A stretch of DNA of 64,000 nucleotides, taken from assembly GCF_028765575.1 (NCBI RefSeq), contig NZ_JARACO010000004.1, positions 1 through 64,000 of the forward strand, written 5' to 3'. Positions within the stretch are counted from its first letter, which is position 1, and every line of letters begins with the position of its first letter. Shown here piece by piece: positions 1 to 9,659 of this stretch. The notes under the pieces were generated by a model. It worked only from the letters and a program-made list of their open reading frames with translations. It was not told where the DNA came from and did not search any database. The DNA comes from Aliivibrio sp. S3MY1 (GTDB lineage Bacteria > Pseudomonadota > Gammaproteobacteria > Enterobacterales > Vibrionaceae). Made by a program: the position numbers and the translations under genes.

Positions 1-53
1 TGTTAGGCCTGCCGCCAGCGTTCAATCTGAGCCATGATCAAACTCTTCAATTA
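1..53 (-). rRNA. rrs: 16S rRNA, 5' end (partial)
   Basis: The complement of these bases is the universal start of bacterial 16S rRNA: AATTGAAGAGTTTGATCATGG followed by the CTCAG...GCTGGCGGC stretch. Only the first ~53 nt lie in the window; the gene continues off the left edge. The mature 5' end is placed at 52-53 by comparison with E. coli. This is the start of an rrn operon read on the minus strand. Confidence 0.97.
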
Positions 54-363
54 AAGTTTTTACTCAATGATTAATACTGATTTGTTACATAAATAAATTT
101 GTGTAGCCACTCAGTTCATTGATAGTTGCTTACCCATAAATGGATAATGCTATTTTGACTATCAATCCATAAGTGTCCACACAGATTGCTAAGGTCTAAT
201 TATTAAAGAGCTCAAAGCTAAGTTTTCACTTTGCTTTGCGTGAAGTGTCATCTAAATTACTAAAAGTAAGCTGCAAGCAACTTTTGAAGACTCCGTTCGC
301 GTCAATGTTTCACTTCTTGATATCACCACACCCCTTACTAATAAAGGTTTGCTGTGACAACGG
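54..363 (-). other. rrn leader region
   Basis: This is the transcribed leader between the P1 promoter and mature 16S rRNA. It has no ORF on either strand. It contains a boxA-like antitermination element and sequence that would pair with the 3' side of 16S during RNase III processing. The processing stem itself cannot be checked because the partner lies outside the window. Confidence 0.75.
201..211 (-). promoter_or_regulatory. boxA-like antitermination element
   Basis: On the minus strand this reads GCTCTTTAATA, close to the rrn leader boxA core TGCTCTTTAACA. It lies about 150 nt upstream of 16S, inside the leader. By analogy with E. coli it would bind the NusB-NusE complex. The match is by eye. 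Confidence 0.6.
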
Positions 364-369
364 AAGCGA

Positions 370-397
370 ATTATAGAGATTTAATTATGAGTTGCAA
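370..397 (-). promoter_or_regulatory. rrn P1-type promoter
   Basis: On the minus strand TTGCAA (392-397) is followed after 16 bp by a perfect TATAAT (370-375). A C-rich discriminator follows, as expected for stringently controlled rRNA promoters with 16-bp spacing. The predicted start of transcription is near 363. Upstream AT-rich DNA could serve as an UP element. Confidence 0.8.
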
Positions 398-474
398 GCC
401 CTTTTTAAACACAAAAAACCAACCGCTCAAAAAGCAAGCAAATCGAAGATAAAACACTCAACCCTGAACTAATT

Positions 475-855
475 TTAGGCCTCCCACTCCTTTTTCATCC
501 TTTTGATTACATTTTCAGGGACATTATGAATACTTTTAAATTTCCCCTTGCACACATCTATCTCTAATACAGCATCATACTTTTGAGCAATTTTTCTGTA
601 TGCATCCATTTCCCACTGTTTTACAAAAGTATTAGCGACGACGACACTTCTACCATGATATAAGTGAAATTCACATTGTGACTGACACCATTGATGAGCA
701 GAGCTTAAAAGAGTAGCGTCAAAACAGTAAGCTCCCTCTTTATTCACAAAAAACTGATCCGCTTCAAGATGTATCAAGTCCAAGCTTTGTGCCAAAGTAG
801 ATTTACCACTTCCCGGTAAGCCTCTCAATAATCGCAACTCTAGCTTCTTCATCAT
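475..855 (-). CDS. Small P-loop (AAA_33-type) ATP-binding protein, probable kinase
   Basis: The 126-aa protein has a clear Walker A motif GLPGSGKST at residues 12-20. The conserved order that follows (hydrophobic strand, 'EADQFF', then 'VVVANTF') is typical of the N4BP2/zeta-toxin-like AAA_33 kinases. The substrate is unknown. The start ATG overlaps the stop codon of the upstream LysR gene, so translation is probably coupled; a second in-frame ATG follows immediately. It is the last gene before the divergent rrn promoter region. The short length leaves only the core kinase fold. Confidence 0.75.
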   Translation of the reverse strand: MMKKLELRLLRGLPGSGKSTLAQSLDLIHLEADQFFVNKEGAYCFDATLLSSAHQWCQSQCEFHLYHGRSVVVANTFVKQWEMDAYRKIAQKYDAVLEIDVCKGKFKSIHNVPENVIKRMKKEWEA

Positions 856-1775
856 TTACTCTGCTCTTCCATTAAGTTCTCTTTTACAAATTCAGTAAAA
901 ACTTTTAAACGAGAAGGCATATATTTATTCTGAGCGTATTGCATAGCGATAACACCATGATAATTCCCTTTTATCTGCCAATCAGAAAGAACGGGAACCA
1001 CTTCGTTATTATCTAACGCCTCTTTAATAACAAAATCAGGGAAAATTCCGATACCAAAACCATCCTTAACACCATTTAATCTCATTTGCGAATGATTGAC
1101 AGCGTAACGACCAGTCACGGCTATCACATGGCTTTCTTCCGCTTTTACAAATTCCCAAATATGATCTGTTGTCGTTTCACCTAAATAAAGACAGTCATGA
1201 TAAGTAAGATCATGTGGATTGAGTGGCAATCCTCTCTCTTCTATATAAGAGGGACTTGCACATAAACTGAGATTAACCTTTCCTATTTCTTTCATGATCA
1301 ATCCTTCTGTTGGTTTATCGGTTAAACGAAAAACCACATCAATCCCTTGAGCTATCATATCGATATCACCATCCGATGCTCTTAGCTTTAATTGGATTTT
1401 AGGATACTTAATCAAAAATGGGGTAATTAGTGGTTGAAGCACAATCGTTAAAAATGCTTTTGGAGCCGCTACCGTCAAACTTCCAGACGGAACAATATGC
1501 TCTGAGCTCGAAATATCAATCGCCTGCTGTGCCGCTTCGACCATAATGACTGATTGTTGGTATATTTTTTTACCAGACTCGGTGATCAGCAAACTGCGTG
1601 TTGTTCGCTCAAACAACTTAACAGAGAGTGCATTTTCCAAGCGAGTAATAAGCTTACTCAACGCAGACGGAGTTACACCCAGCTTTTTAGCCGCCGCCGT
1701 AAAGCTGCCTTCATTTACGACTATAATAAAAGTCGCTAAGTCGGGTAATAGATTAATAAGTTTATTTGTGACCAT
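852..1775 (-). CDS. LysR-family transcriptional regulator
   Basis: The 307-aa protein has an N-terminal winged HTH (about residues 12-70, 'FTAAAKKLGVTPSALSKLITRLE'). A LysR substrate-binding domain follows (about 93-300). It resembles the one-HTH regulators of the CrgA/DmlR branch, with 'LFERTTRSLLITESG' after the HTH. It is divergent from kbl-tdh with a 90-bp shared upstream region, so it could regulate threonine catabolism, although no direct evidence exists. It is co-transcribed with the downstream P-loop gene by a stop/start overlap. Confidence 0.88.
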   Translation of the reverse strand: MVTNKLINLLPDLATFIIVVNEGSFTAAAKKLGVTPSALSKLITRLENALSVKLFERTTRSLLITESGKKIYQQSVIMVEAAQQAIDISSSEHIVPSGSLTVAAPKAFLTIVLQPLITPFLIKYPKIQLKLRASDGDIDMIAQGIDVVFRLTDKPTEGLIMKEIGKVNLSLCASPSYIEERGLPLNPHDLTYHDCLYLGETTTDHIWEFVKAEESHVIAVTGRYAVNHSQMRLNGVKDGFGIGIFPDFVIKEALDNNEVVPVLSDWQIKGNYHGVIAMQYAQNKYMPSRLKVFTEFVKENLMEEQSK

Positions 1776-1865
1776 GATTCACTAATGCTTTTCCTTTTTT
1801 AGGGATAATAGTCGCAATCACTTTCAATTAGAATCTATTTATCATAACTACAAGAAGGAAAGATA

Positions 1866-3062
1866 ATGTCTTCTGCATTCTACACTCAGATCCAAAATCA
1901 AATTGAAGAAGTAAAGAGCGAAGGTTTATATAAATCAGAACGCATCATTACGTCAGCTCAAAAAGCATCTGTTTCTATTTCTACCGGCCAAGAAGTTCTA
2001 AATTTCTGTGCAAACAACTATTTAGGTTTAGCTAACCACCCTGCTCTTATTGAAGCAGCAAAAGATGGTATGGATGAGCACGGCTTTGGTATGGCTTCTG
2101 TACGTTTTATCTGCGGTACTCAAGACTCACATAAAGTACTGGAAGAAAAATTATCTACTTTCTTAGGCAAAGAAGACACCATTCTTTACACATCATGTTT
2201 TGATGCAAACGCGGGTTTATTCGAAACCATTTTAGGCGCAGAAGACGCAATCATCTCTGATGCCCTAAACCACGCATCAATCATTGATGGTGTCCGCCTT
2301 TGTAAAGCAATGCGTTTCCGTTACGCAAACAACGACATGGCAGAGTTAGAAGAACAACTAATCGCAGCAAAAGAAGCTGGCGCTCGTCATACACTTATCG
2401 TTACAGATGGAGTGTTCTCAATGGACGGCGTTGTTGCTAATCTTCCTGCTATCTGTGACTTAGCTGATAAGTACGAAGCACTGGTTATGGTTGATGATTC
2501 TCACGCTGTTGGCTTTATGGGCGAAAACGGTGCTGGTACTCATGAACATCATGACGTTATTGATCGCATCGATATCATTACTGGTACGCTAGGTAAAGCA
2601 ATGGGTGGCGCATCAGGCGGTTATACTTCTGGTAAAAAAGAAGTGATTGACTGGTTACGTCAACGCTCTCGTCCGTACCTATTCTCTAATTCAGTTGCTC
2701 CTGCAATTGTTTCTGCTTCTATTCGTGTTCTTGATTTACTGGCTGAGTCTGGTGATTTACGCACAAGCTTATGGGAAAACTCTGCTCATTTCCGTACTCG
2801 TATGGAAGCCGCGGGTTTCACAATGGGTGGTGCTGATCACGCTATCATTCCAATTATGCTAGGCGATGCAAAACTCGCTGCAGAATTCGCAGAGCGTGCT
2901 TTAGAAAAAGGCATCTATGTTGTTGCTTTCTCTTTCCCAGTAGTACCTAAAGGCCAAGCTCGTATCCGTACACAAATGTCAGCAGCTCATTCTCGTGAGC
3001 AGTTAGATCGCGCAATTGATGCCTTTATCGCTGTAGGTAAAGACATGGAGATCATCAAATAA
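1866..3062 (+). CDS. kbl: 2-amino-3-ketobutyrate CoA ligase (glycine C-acetyltransferase)
   Basis: The 398-aa protein is full length for KBL. It belongs to the PLP-dependent alpha-oxoamine synthases, and the lysine that binds PLP lies in '[12 protein letters not shown]' near residue 245. It cleaves 2-amino-3-ketobutyrate with CoA to glycine and acetyl-CoA, the second step of threonine breakdown. The ATG has a good AAGGA ribosome site 6 nt upstream. Its stop overlaps the tdh start by one base (TAATG), so the two genes form a coupled operon, as in E. coli and V. cholerae. Confidence 0.97.
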   Translation: MSSAFYTQIQNQIEEVKSEGLYKSERIITSAQKASVSISTGQEVLNFCANNYLGLANHPALIEAAKDGMDEHGFGMASVRFICGTQDSHKVLEEKLSTFLGKEDTILYTSCFDANAGLFETILGAEDAIISDALNHASIIDGVRLCKAMRFRYANNDMAELEEQLIAAKEAGARHTLIVTDGVFSMDGVVANLPAICDLADKYEALVMVDDSHAVGFMGENGAGTHEHHDVIDRIDIITGTLGKAMGGASGGYTSGKKEVIDWLRQRSRPYLFSNSVAPAIVSASIRVLDLLAESGDLRTSLWENSAHFRTRMEAAGFTMGGADHAIIPIMLGDAKLAAEFAERALEKGIYVVAFSFPVVPKGQARIRTQMSAAHSREQLDRAIDAFIAVGKDMEIIK

Positions 3063-4093
3063 TGAAAATTAAAGCACTTTCAAAACTAAAACCTGAAGAA
3101 GGCATCTGGATGACCGAGGTTGAAAAACCTGAAATGGGCCATAACGATCTTCTTATCCGCATTAAGAAAACTGCAATTTGTGGTACAGATGTACATATCT
3201 ACAACTGGGATGAATGGTCACAAAAAACCATTCCTGTTCCTATGGTTGTAGGCCACGAATACGTAGGTGAAGTGGTTGGTATTGGCCAAGAAGTTCGCGG
3301 TTTTAACATTGGCGACCGTGTTTCTGGCGAAGGTCACATCACTTGTGGTCACTGTCGTAACTGTCGTGGCGGCCGTACTCACCTTTGTCGTAATACAACA
3401 GGTGTTGGTGTTAACCGCACAGGTGCATTCTCTGAGTTCTTAGTTATTCCAGCATTTAATGCATTTAAGATCCCATCTGAGATTTCTGATGATCTTGCAT
3501 CAATCTTTGACCCATTTGGTAACGCGGTTCACACAGCCCTATCATTTGATTTAGTAGGTGAAGACGTTCTTATCACAGGTGCTGGTCCAATTGGTATCAT
3601 GGCAGCAGCGGTTGCAAAACACGTTGGTGCTCGTCACGTTGTAATTACTGATGTAAACGAATACCGTCTAGATCTTGCTAAAAAGATGGGCGTAACACGT
3701 GCAGTAAACGTAATGAACGAAAAGCTTGAAGACGTTATGTCCGATCTTGGCATGACAGAAGGTTTTGATGTAGGTCTTGAAATGTCAGGTGTTCCATCTG
3801 CATTCAACAGCATGCTAACTAACATGAACCATGGCGGTAAAATATCTCTATTAGGTATTCCACCATCTGACATGACTGTAGACTGGACTCAAGTGATCTT
3901 CAAAGGCTTAGTGATTAAAGGTATCTACGGTCGTGAGATGTTTGAAACTTGGTATAAGATGGCAAGCTTGATCCAATCAGGCCTAGATCTAACACCAATC
4001 ATCACTCACCACTACAAAATTGATGACTTCCAAGCAGGCTTCGACATGATGCGCTCTGGTATGTCAGGTAAAGTTATTCTAGATTGGGAATAA
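3062..4093 (+). CDS. tdh: L-threonine 3-dehydrogenase
   Basis: The 343-aa zinc-dependent medium-chain dehydrogenase oxidises threonine to 2-amino-3-ketobutyrate using NAD. The catalytic zinc ligands are seen in '[10 protein letters not shown]' (Cys near 40) and 'GHEYVG'. The structural zinc site is [15 protein letters not shown], and the NAD-binding loop is GAGPIGIM. Length and motifs match E. coli Tdh throughout. It is translationally coupled to kbl and followed by a terminator. Confidence 0.97.
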   Translation: MKIKALSKLKPEEGIWMTEVEKPEMGHNDLLIRIKKTAICGTDVHIYNWDEWSQKTIPVPMVVGHEYVGEVVGIGQEVRGFNIGDRVSGEGHITCGHCRNCRGGRTHLCRNTTGVGVNRTGAFSEFLVIPAFNAFKIPSEISDDLASIFDPFGNAVHTALSFDLVGEDVLITGAGPIGIMAAAVAKHVGARHVVITDVNEYRLDLAKKMGVTRAVNVMNEKLEDVMSDLGMTEGFDVGLEMSGVPSAFNSMLTNMNHGGKISLLGIPPSDMTVDWTQVIFKGLVIKGIYGREMFETWYKMASLIQSGLDLTPIITHHYKIDDFQAGFDMMRSGMSGKVILDWE

Positions 4094-4120
4094 TCATTCT
4101 CATTTAAAATGAACTATAAT

Positions 4121-4148
4121 AAGGCTAAATTTCGGTTTGGCCTTTTTT
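4121..4148 (+). terminator. Rho-independent terminator of kbl-tdh
   Basis: A 9-bp stem AAGGCTAAA / TTTGGCCTT (one G-U pair) has a 6-nt loop and is followed by a run of T. It lies 27 bp past the tdh stop. Confidence 0.85.
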
Positions 4149-4172
4149 ATATTTCCTATTTAAGAAGATAAT

Positions 4173-4517
4173 ATGCATCAATCAGACATCAACGGCTATC
4201 ATGTTCACGTTTATTTCGATCAAACAAGTATCGACTTTGCTGTTAGTTTAACAGAACTGCTGCATGAAAAATTTGGATACCAATTAGGAACAGTGAATCA
4301 AAAACCAGTCGGCCCTCACCCAGTTTGGAGTCGACAAGTTTCTTTCAAACATCATGATTATGATGAAGTAATGGTATGGCTAGAAGAAAATAGAAATCAC
4401 TTATCGGTGTTAGTCCATCCGTTAACTGAAGATGAATATCTTGATCATACTAGCTCTGCGGTGTGGTTAGGTTGTCCACTAGAGCTAGATCTTAGTATAT
4501 TCACCAATAAAGAATAA
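4173..4517 (+). CDS. DOPA 4,5-dioxygenase family protein
   Basis: The 114-aa protein matches the small bacterial DOPA-dioxygenase-like family (PF08883) in length and in its conserved histidines: 'YHVHVYFD' near the N terminus, 'GPHPVW' in the middle and 'LVHPLT' near the end. In fungi and plants relatives cleave an aromatic ring extradiol-wise; the bacterial role is unknown. It has its own gene unit downstream of the tdh terminator. Confidence 0.85.
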   Translation: MHQSDINGYHVHVYFDQTSIDFAVSLTELLHEKFGYQLGTVNQKPVGPHPVWSRQVSFKHHDYDEVMVWLEENRNHLSVLVHPLTEDEYLDHTSSAVWLGCPLELDLSIFTNKE

Positions 4518-4524
4518 CGACTGG

Positions 4525-4555
4525 CTTCTCTTAATTATCTAATAAATAAGAGAAG
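4525..4555. terminator. Hairpin between convergent genes
   Basis: CTTCTCTTA (4525-4533) and TAAGAGAAG (4547-4555) form a perfect 9-bp inverted repeat between two convergent genes. No long T tract follows on either strand, so a terminator role is likely only from position. Confidence 0.4.
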
Positions 4556-4559
4556 TCAT

Positions 4560-5789
4560 TTACTTTGCTTTATAAATTGAAAATTCCTTCGCCAATTTAT
4601 ACTCAGACCATTCTTCCTCTTTCATCGCTTCAAGATAGGCTTTTTTTGCTGCAATAAATGCGTTTTTATCACTCATTGTCTTTGTTGAAAATATTTTAAA
4701 TTTATAGCTGCTTCGCGGTGTTTGTCCAATAATTCCTTTATAGATGGTTTCATCTTCTGCCACTTTAACAACAACCCCAATAACGCCAGATGAGGGATGA
4801 GCAGCTTTAAAGTACTTACCTTTTGCCGATTCCGCTTTACGTACATTTTTATAATTTGCCCAATTATAATTGGCTTTCATCAGCGCGACTTTTCTCAATA
4901 CATGTGTAGGATGAGTACAAGCTTTAAATTTGTTCAGTTCTATCGTCGAACCGGTCTTAACAAATTCTTTTTTTACCACAAAATGGGATTTATCATCCGC
5001 TTCAATCATTAATATTTGCTTTGGTTTTCTTCTAAATTCAAACCAAGTCTCTTTAAATTCAGCCATGCAACCATCCATTGCCTTTTGAATTAATTGGTCG
5101 CAAATTTCACGCATTTCAAATTTAGATAATGGTGTTGTTGTTAATGTTTTACTTGGTCTAAAGGTTTTGATATCTGCATCTTTCGTTTTTAAGTAAGTAT
5201 CTAATACCTCACCTATCGCATTTAATTCAGCAAGAAACTCACCAAGATCATCAAAATTAACATTATATAAACTACGAGAAAAAGTATGCGAACGATAACA
5301 AGATTTACTTTCATGGCGCTCAAAATGGCTATTCACATAAGGGGTGCCATTAACCATTGATAACTTTAACTGAATGTTTGGATGTAAGCCTTGGTAAGCT
5401 GATTTAGCAGTAAAGGTTTTTGTTTTTCTCGCAGCATCTGCAGTTTCATATTGATCTTGCTCAACCAATTCAGCAATAGACCACGCCGCTTCAATGATCG
5501 CTTCTGAACGAGCATCAACATCACTCTCTTCATTTTTAAAATCGGCGTAATAAGCTTTACTGTAATAAGCTTGACCTTTACGAGCAAAACGCACTTGTGC
5601 AAATTCCATTCTACGGTGCTTAGTCGATTGACCATCATTCCAATTAATACCAATTGGTATCCAATATTCAGTGCCTGCTATATCAACCAATTTTACTCGT
5701 AACAGTAAATTTTCTTCGATGTAAGTTTTTTTTCCACGTACGATCAAAAAAGTACTGTAATCAAGTCGTGGGGATAAGGGATGATACAT
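4560..5789 (-). CDS. Hypothetical protein, 409 aa, possible AP2-like DNA-binding C terminus
   Basis: I do not recognise this protein. It is lysine-rich, soluble and without signal peptide or membrane segments. The last ~70 residues ('SGVIGVVVKV...YKGIIG...FKIFSTKTMSDKNAFIAAKKAYLEAM') have the pattern of an AP2-type three-strand-plus-helix DNA-binding domain, as found in phage and integrase-associated proteins; this resemblance is weak. An open frame begins at a GTG at 5807, but the ATG at 5789 has AGAGG 7 nt upstream, so that start is chosen. It is a single-gene unit, convergent with the upstream dioxygenase-like gene. Confidence 0.7.
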   Translation of the reverse strand: MYHPLSPRLDYSTFLIVRGKKTYIEENLLLRVKLVDIAGTEYWIPIGINWNDGQSTKHRRMEFAQVRFARKGQAYYSKAYYADFKNEESDVDARSEAIIEAAWSIAELVEQDQYETADAARKTKTFTAKSAYQGLHPNIQLKLSMVNGTPYVNSHFERHESKSCYRSHTFSRSLYNVNFDDLGEFLAELNAIGEVLDTYLKTKDADIKTFRPSKTLTTTPLSKFEMREICDQLIQKAMDGCMAEFKETWFEFRRKPKQILMIEADDKSHFVVKKEFVKTGSTIELNKFKACTHPTHVLRKVALMKANYNWANYKNVRKAESAKGKYFKAAHPSSGVIGVVVKVAEDETIYKGIIGQTPRSSYKFKIFSTKTMSDKNAFIAAKKAYLEAMKEEEWSEYKLAKEFSIYKAK

Positions 5790-5928
5790 AGTAAAGCCTC
5801 TGAGCACATTGGAATAAACAAATAACAGGCATAAAATAGATTGGGATACAGCGCTTTTTATTTTATTGTTATCTACTGATGATTATATCACCGTTTTAAT
5901 TATTAATTCAATTCTCTTATAACAATAT

Positions 5929-5963
5929 AAAAAAAGGCATAAAAATGATCTTATGCCTTTTTT
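5929..5963 (-). terminator. Terminator of the LonB-like gene
   Basis: GGCATAA (5936-5942) and TTATGCC (5951-5957) form a stem flanked by A and T runs, so it would work on both strands. It lies just past the stop of the minus-strand protease gene. Confidence 0.85.
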
Positions 5964-5973
5964 CTAGTTTTAT

Positions 5974-8307
5974 TTAAGACGTAAATTTAGAGCGAATGAT
6001 AGTATAAATACCATCACTACTTTCTGACTCAGCAGGAGAGCCCATCAATAGCTCAATCGCTTCACTTACATGCTTAACGGGCCAAATCGTAAATGACCCT
6101 TTTTCTATTGCTTGAGTTACTTCACTATTTAACATTAGATTTTGAATATTAGTGTGAGGAATTATCACCCCTTGATCTGCTTTTAAGCCTTTAATTTTAC
6201 AAACTTGATAAAAGCCTTCAATTTTTTCATTTACGCCACCAATAGGTTGCGCTTCACCAAACTGATTCATCGACCCTGTAATTGCAATATCTTGACGTAT
6301 TGGTTTTTCAGAAAAGGCGGAGATAATAGAACAAAACTCAGCCATAGAAGCACTGTCGCCATCAACTCCTCCGTAAGACTGCTCAAATGCCAAGCATGTC
6401 TTTAATGGAATTCTTTTTTCACTTCCAAATAACGAAGATAAATAAGCACTAAGAATAAACACTCCTTTTGAGTGGATACTCCCACCAAGTTCTACTTTTC
6501 TTTCAATATCAAATACCTCACCCTTACCAAACGAAGTGGTTGCGGTAATTCTATTTGGCATTCCAAATTGATGATTTGATGTAGATAAAACAGACAGCGC
6601 GTTGACTTGGCCAACAACCCCACCTTCAGTTTCCATCAAAGTGGTTCCATTAATAAAGCTTTGCATTACTCCGTCTTGAACTCGATTCACTCGATGCTCT
6701 TTATTCGCTAACGCTTGTTCAACATGCTTCAAGCGGATCATATTTGAATTAGCTGTCTTCGCTATATAGTTGGTTTCTTTTAATAAATTAGAAATATCAG
6801 CAGAATGTAGAGAAAGTCGATTCTGATCCCCAGTCTGACGCGAGCTGTATTCAATAATTCGCTCTATCGCTTTCTTATCACATTGCAGCATTTTTCCATC
6901 ATGCACAATACTCGAAATAAACTGTGCATAATGAAATTCTGATGCCTCAGTTCTTGGCATGTCGTCTTCAAAATCAGCAGTGACTTTAAAAAGCTCACTA
7001 AATTCTGAGTCATAATGTTGAAGTAATTGATAAGTTTGATAATCACCAAATAAGATTATTTTTACATTTAGCGGAATAGGCTCTGGCTCTAAAGACACGG
7101 TACCTGATAACGTCACTTCCCTTTCAAGAGAGCTTAGGTTTAGGTTTTGAGAACGTAATGCTCTCTTTAATCCATCCCACACATACGGTCTTTCAAGCAC
7201 TTTAACCGCATCCATGAGTAACACCCCGCCATTCGCCTTATGAAGACTACCAGCACGAATCAATGAATAATCTGTAAATACAGTTCCTTTAAATGTCGCG
7301 TTTTCTATGTATCCGAATAAATTGTGATAACTCGGGCTTTCTTCCACAATTAACGGGAACTGCTCATCTTTTTGACTAACAAGTAGATTAATTTGATATC
7401 TACGAGGTAACCTTTTCTCTAAAGAAGCATATGCCAATTCAGCATCTTCATTCCCCTCTTGAAGGAACACATCAAAGTTTTCTAAGATGTCTTTTTCCAT
7501 ATCTTTAAGGTGTTGAGAAATAATTTTTGAATCACTGTATTTAGTTTTAATTACTTCAAAATTAACCGTTAATACTTGAGAAACAATGTCTTCATTTAAC
7601 TTTTCTATCTTATCAGAATATTTATCTTCCCATTCCGTCAATTGACGAACAAGACTTCGTAGCTTAATCTCTAATTCATCAATAATTGACTCAAGTTGAC
7701 GCTGTTCTTGTCTATCTAGTGCATCAAATGTTTCTTCGCTATGTAGCTCTTCACCATTCATTGCAATAAATTGATAATCACCTTGAGTCGTAACGGCAAG
7801 GCTAATACCTTTACTTTTCGCTTCTTTGGTTAATGAACCCAGTAATGATTCTTGTTTATCAGCCAACTGATTTTTAAGCGTACCAGTTCTGGTGTAATAC
7901 AGTTCATTATCAAAAGCCAATGGAATGGCCTTAACCAGTTTTAGAGTGATTTTTTCAATTTCTTTTTTGAAATTCAGCCCCGTTCCTAGTGGTAATTTTA
8001 GTACTTTAGGTGCTCGAGTATCATCAAAGTTGGTGACATAACACCAATCACAAACACCATTACCGACAGGGTTATGACGCTTAAGATAACGCAGAACCAT
8101 GGTTCTCTTACCAAGTCCATTCTGACCAACGGCATAGATATTATAACCACGATCAGGAATAGACATGGCAAATTCAACCGCTTGTTGCGCTCTGTCTTGC
8201 CCTACAATTTCATCAATGGGAGTAATATATTTAGTTGATTTACAGGTACTTTCATCTAGGTTTGCTGAACGATAAACTTGCTTATGTGTGAGAGGTAAAG
8301 TTGACAT
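5974..8307 (-). CDS. ATP-dependent Lon-type protease (LonB/YcbZ-like)
   Basis: The 777-aa protein has the architecture of the LonB/YcbZ branch: an AAA ATPase split by a helical insert, then a C-terminal Lon protease domain. The P-loop is 'AVGQNGLGKRT' near residue 60. The catalytic serine is in 'GGVDGDSASMAE', and the partner lysine is in 'GGVNEKIEGFY'. Residues YVW-D-LKRAL and the MDA(V)KVL segment are also family hallmarks. The frame is open from 8364, but the ATG at 8307 carries AGAGG about 8 nt upstream and begins at the conserved region. E. coli calls this LonH/YcbZ; its substrates are poorly known. It is a monocistronic unit. Confidence 0.9.
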   Translation of the reverse strand: MSTLPLTHKQVYRSANLDESTCKSTKYITPIDEIVGQDRAQQAVEFAMSIPDRGYNIYAVGQNGLGKRTMVLRYLKRHNPVGNGVCDWCYVTNFDDTRAPKVLKLPLGTGLNFKKEIEKITLKLVKAIPLAFDNELYYTRTGTLKNQLADKQESLLGSLTKEAKSKGISLAVTTQGDYQFIAMNGEELHSEETFDALDRQEQRQLESIIDELEIKLRSLVRQLTEWEDKYSDKIEKLNEDIVSQVLTVNFEVIKTKYSDSKIISQHLKDMEKDILENFDVFLQEGNEDAELAYASLEKRLPRRYQINLLVSQKDEQFPLIVEESPSYHNLFGYIENATFKGTVFTDYSLIRAGSLHKANGGVLLMDAVKVLERPYVWDGLKRALRSQNLNLSSLEREVTLSGTVSLEPEPIPLNVKIILFGDYQTYQLLQHYDSEFSELFKVTADFEDDMPRTEASEFHYAQFISSIVHDGKMLQCDKKAIERIIEYSSRQTGDQNRLSLHSADISNLLKETNYIAKTANSNMIRLKHVEQALANKEHRVNRVQDGVMQSFINGTTLMETEGGVVGQVNALSVLSTSNHQFGMPNRITATTSFGKGEVFDIERKVELGGSIHSKGVFILSAYLSSLFGSEKRIPLKTCLAFEQSYGGVDGDSASMAEFCSIISAFSEKPIRQDIAITGSMNQFGEAQPIGGVNEKIEGFYQVCKIKGLKADQGVIIPHTNIQNLMLNSEVTQAIEKGSFTIWPVKHVSEAIELLMGSPAESESSDGIYTIIRSKFTS

Positions 8308-8585
8308 AAGGCGACCTCTTATTTTGTTATAATTCTTATCAGTATAGATTGAAAAAAATAACAATTAAGTGACCTAGAGTTAAATATTTGAAAAATTTAC
8401 GGTTTTTTGAAAAGTGGAATGATGAACTATTGAGCAGATAGAGAAAGTAATATTTTTTCATGATCACTCCTCAGTATAAAATAGAATAAACGTCAGATAC
8501 GACAAAACACGCCACTAAGCGCTTCATTTTCAATAAGTTGGGATTTTAAAACAGAAACAATCTCTTGAGGAAGATAAGAAGAGAT

Positions 8586-8660
<75 letters not shown>

Positions 8661-8796
8661 ACATCGTTGAACGAGATAGATAATGCCACACTGAGCGCTG
8701 AGGTAAAGTTCTTTTTTACCGTCAACTAATTGATTGCAGGTTATTTGCACAACTTGAGGTAAAATACAGCATTTATCTTTAATAACACTCAGTTAC

Positions 8797-8831
8797 ATAA
8801 ACAAAGAACTACCTTATTAGTCGCTCTTTGT
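8797..8831 (-). terminator. Weak terminator-like hairpin
   Basis: A 7-bp stem ACAAAGA / TCTTTGT with a 17-nt loop lies past the stop of the small membrane protein gene and is followed on the minus strand by TTATG. The tail is short, so the call is tentative. Confidence 0.3.
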
Positions 8832-8861
8832 TTTCTAATAATGAAATAGATTAGTTAATCA

Positions 8862-9050
8862 CTAAAACGCTTTACTCTCTTTGTCAGTGTATTTATTTTT
8901 CTCTGTTGTTATTTTGGCTAATATAAGCACAAGAGCAAAAGAGATAATCGCCACTTGCATCATATTACCCATGCCCTTCATATAAACTGAAATACCTTCT
9001 GCCCAACCTCTAACTTTATAAAGTGCCATTAACAGCAAAAAGATACCCAT
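8862..9050 (-). CDS. Small hydrophobic protein, 62 aa
   Basis: The product is unrecognised. It has a hydrophobic start (residues 3-11) and a clear membrane helix at about 31-45 ('VAIISFALVLILAKI'), followed by a charged tail with lysines and glutamates. This is the layout of a small inner-membrane protein. The ATG has no convincing ribosome site, which lowers confidence. A hairpin follows the gene and the next gene upstream has its own terminator. Confidence 0.45.
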   Translation of the reverse strand: MGIFLLLMALYKVRGWAEGISVYMKGMGNMMQVAIISFALVLILAKITTEKNKYTDKESKAF

Positions 9051-9104
9051 CCAATATATAAATAAAGAGATTGATAATCATTAGTATTTAAAATGCATCA
9101 GGCA

Positions 9105-9140
9105 TAAAAAACCGAATGATTTACTCTCATTCGGCTTTTT
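9105..9140 (-). terminator. Terminator of the HopJ-family gene
   Basis: CCGAATGA (9112-9119) pairs with TCATTCGG (9127-9134) with a 7-nt loop; A and T runs on both sides allow bidirectional function. It lies about 75 bp past the stop of the minus-strand gene. Confidence 0.85.
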
Positions 9141-9213
9141 CATTTAAGGTTTTTAGCTAGACATAGTTAACTGCCTGCAGGAAACTGACGCCCGTTTATT
9201 TACGTTAAGCGCT

Positions 9214-9570
9214 TCATAGAACATTGGATTTTAGTTGTAATGCCACAGAGCTAAATTGAACACCAGACCAACCTGTTACCATGAAATTTCGAATATTTTG
9301 GTGGTCATCATTGGTTGGGTTTTGTAATACCTCTTCACGGTAATATTGACCAAAACACGCTAAGGTTTGTTCAACACTCAGTTTATTTAGCTCAGCAAAC
9401 GCAAAGATCTTACATGAACCATTATTCTGACCCGCTTGATTGACTGTTTTTCCATTTGAAAACTCTGTTGGCGTAAAATCATAGTGATTATCAATAACAG
9501 CCATTGTCTCCGTAAATTCAACCAACTCAGGTTGAGTATTCAATTTTTCAATAAATATACGTAACGCCAT
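9214..9570 (-). CDS. HopJ type III effector family protein
   Basis: The 118-aa protein matches the HopJ family (PF08888) along its length: 'FTETMAVIDNHYDFTPTEFSN', 'NNGSCKIFAFAELN', 'QTLACFGQYYREEVL' and 'DDHQNIRNFM..GW'. The family was named after a Pseudomonas effector, but it is a housekeeping-like small cytoplasmic protein in many marine gammaproteobacteria. No secretion genes are nearby and the function is unknown. It is a separate unit bounded by two terminators. Confidence 0.88.
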   Translation of the reverse strand: MALRIFIEKLNTQPELVEFTETMAVIDNHYDFTPTEFSNGKTVNQAGQNNGSCKIFAFAELNKLSVEQTLACFGQYYREEVLQNPTNDDHQNIRNFMVTGWSGVQFSSVALQLKSNVL

Positions 9571-9622
9571 GAGATCTTCCTTGTTTATCTAAAGTCATTC
9601 TCTTTTAATGATATTTTTCATA

Positions 9623-9654
9623 CAAAAAAACCTAGGTAGGGTCTCCACCTAGGT
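9623..9654 (-). terminator. Terminator of the small GNAT gene
   Basis: The palindromic ACCTAGGT occurs at 9630-9637 and 9647-9654 and forms an 8-bp stem. On the minus strand it is followed by seven T. It lies just past the stop of the acetyltransferase-like gene. Confidence 0.85.
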
Positions 9655-9659
9655 CTCTT

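Noticed and set aside
1546..1785. Plus-strand frames inside the first LysR gene
   Set aside because: They are antisense shadows of a clear LysR coding region.
5366..5653. Overlapping 95-aa frame within the 409-aa gene
   Set aside because: Low-complexity Leu/Lys shadow in another frame with no ribosome site.
8661..8720. Promoter for tRNA-Gly
   Set aside because: Several weak -35/-10 combinations are possible (for example around TTTACC and ATTATC) and none is clearly better than the others.
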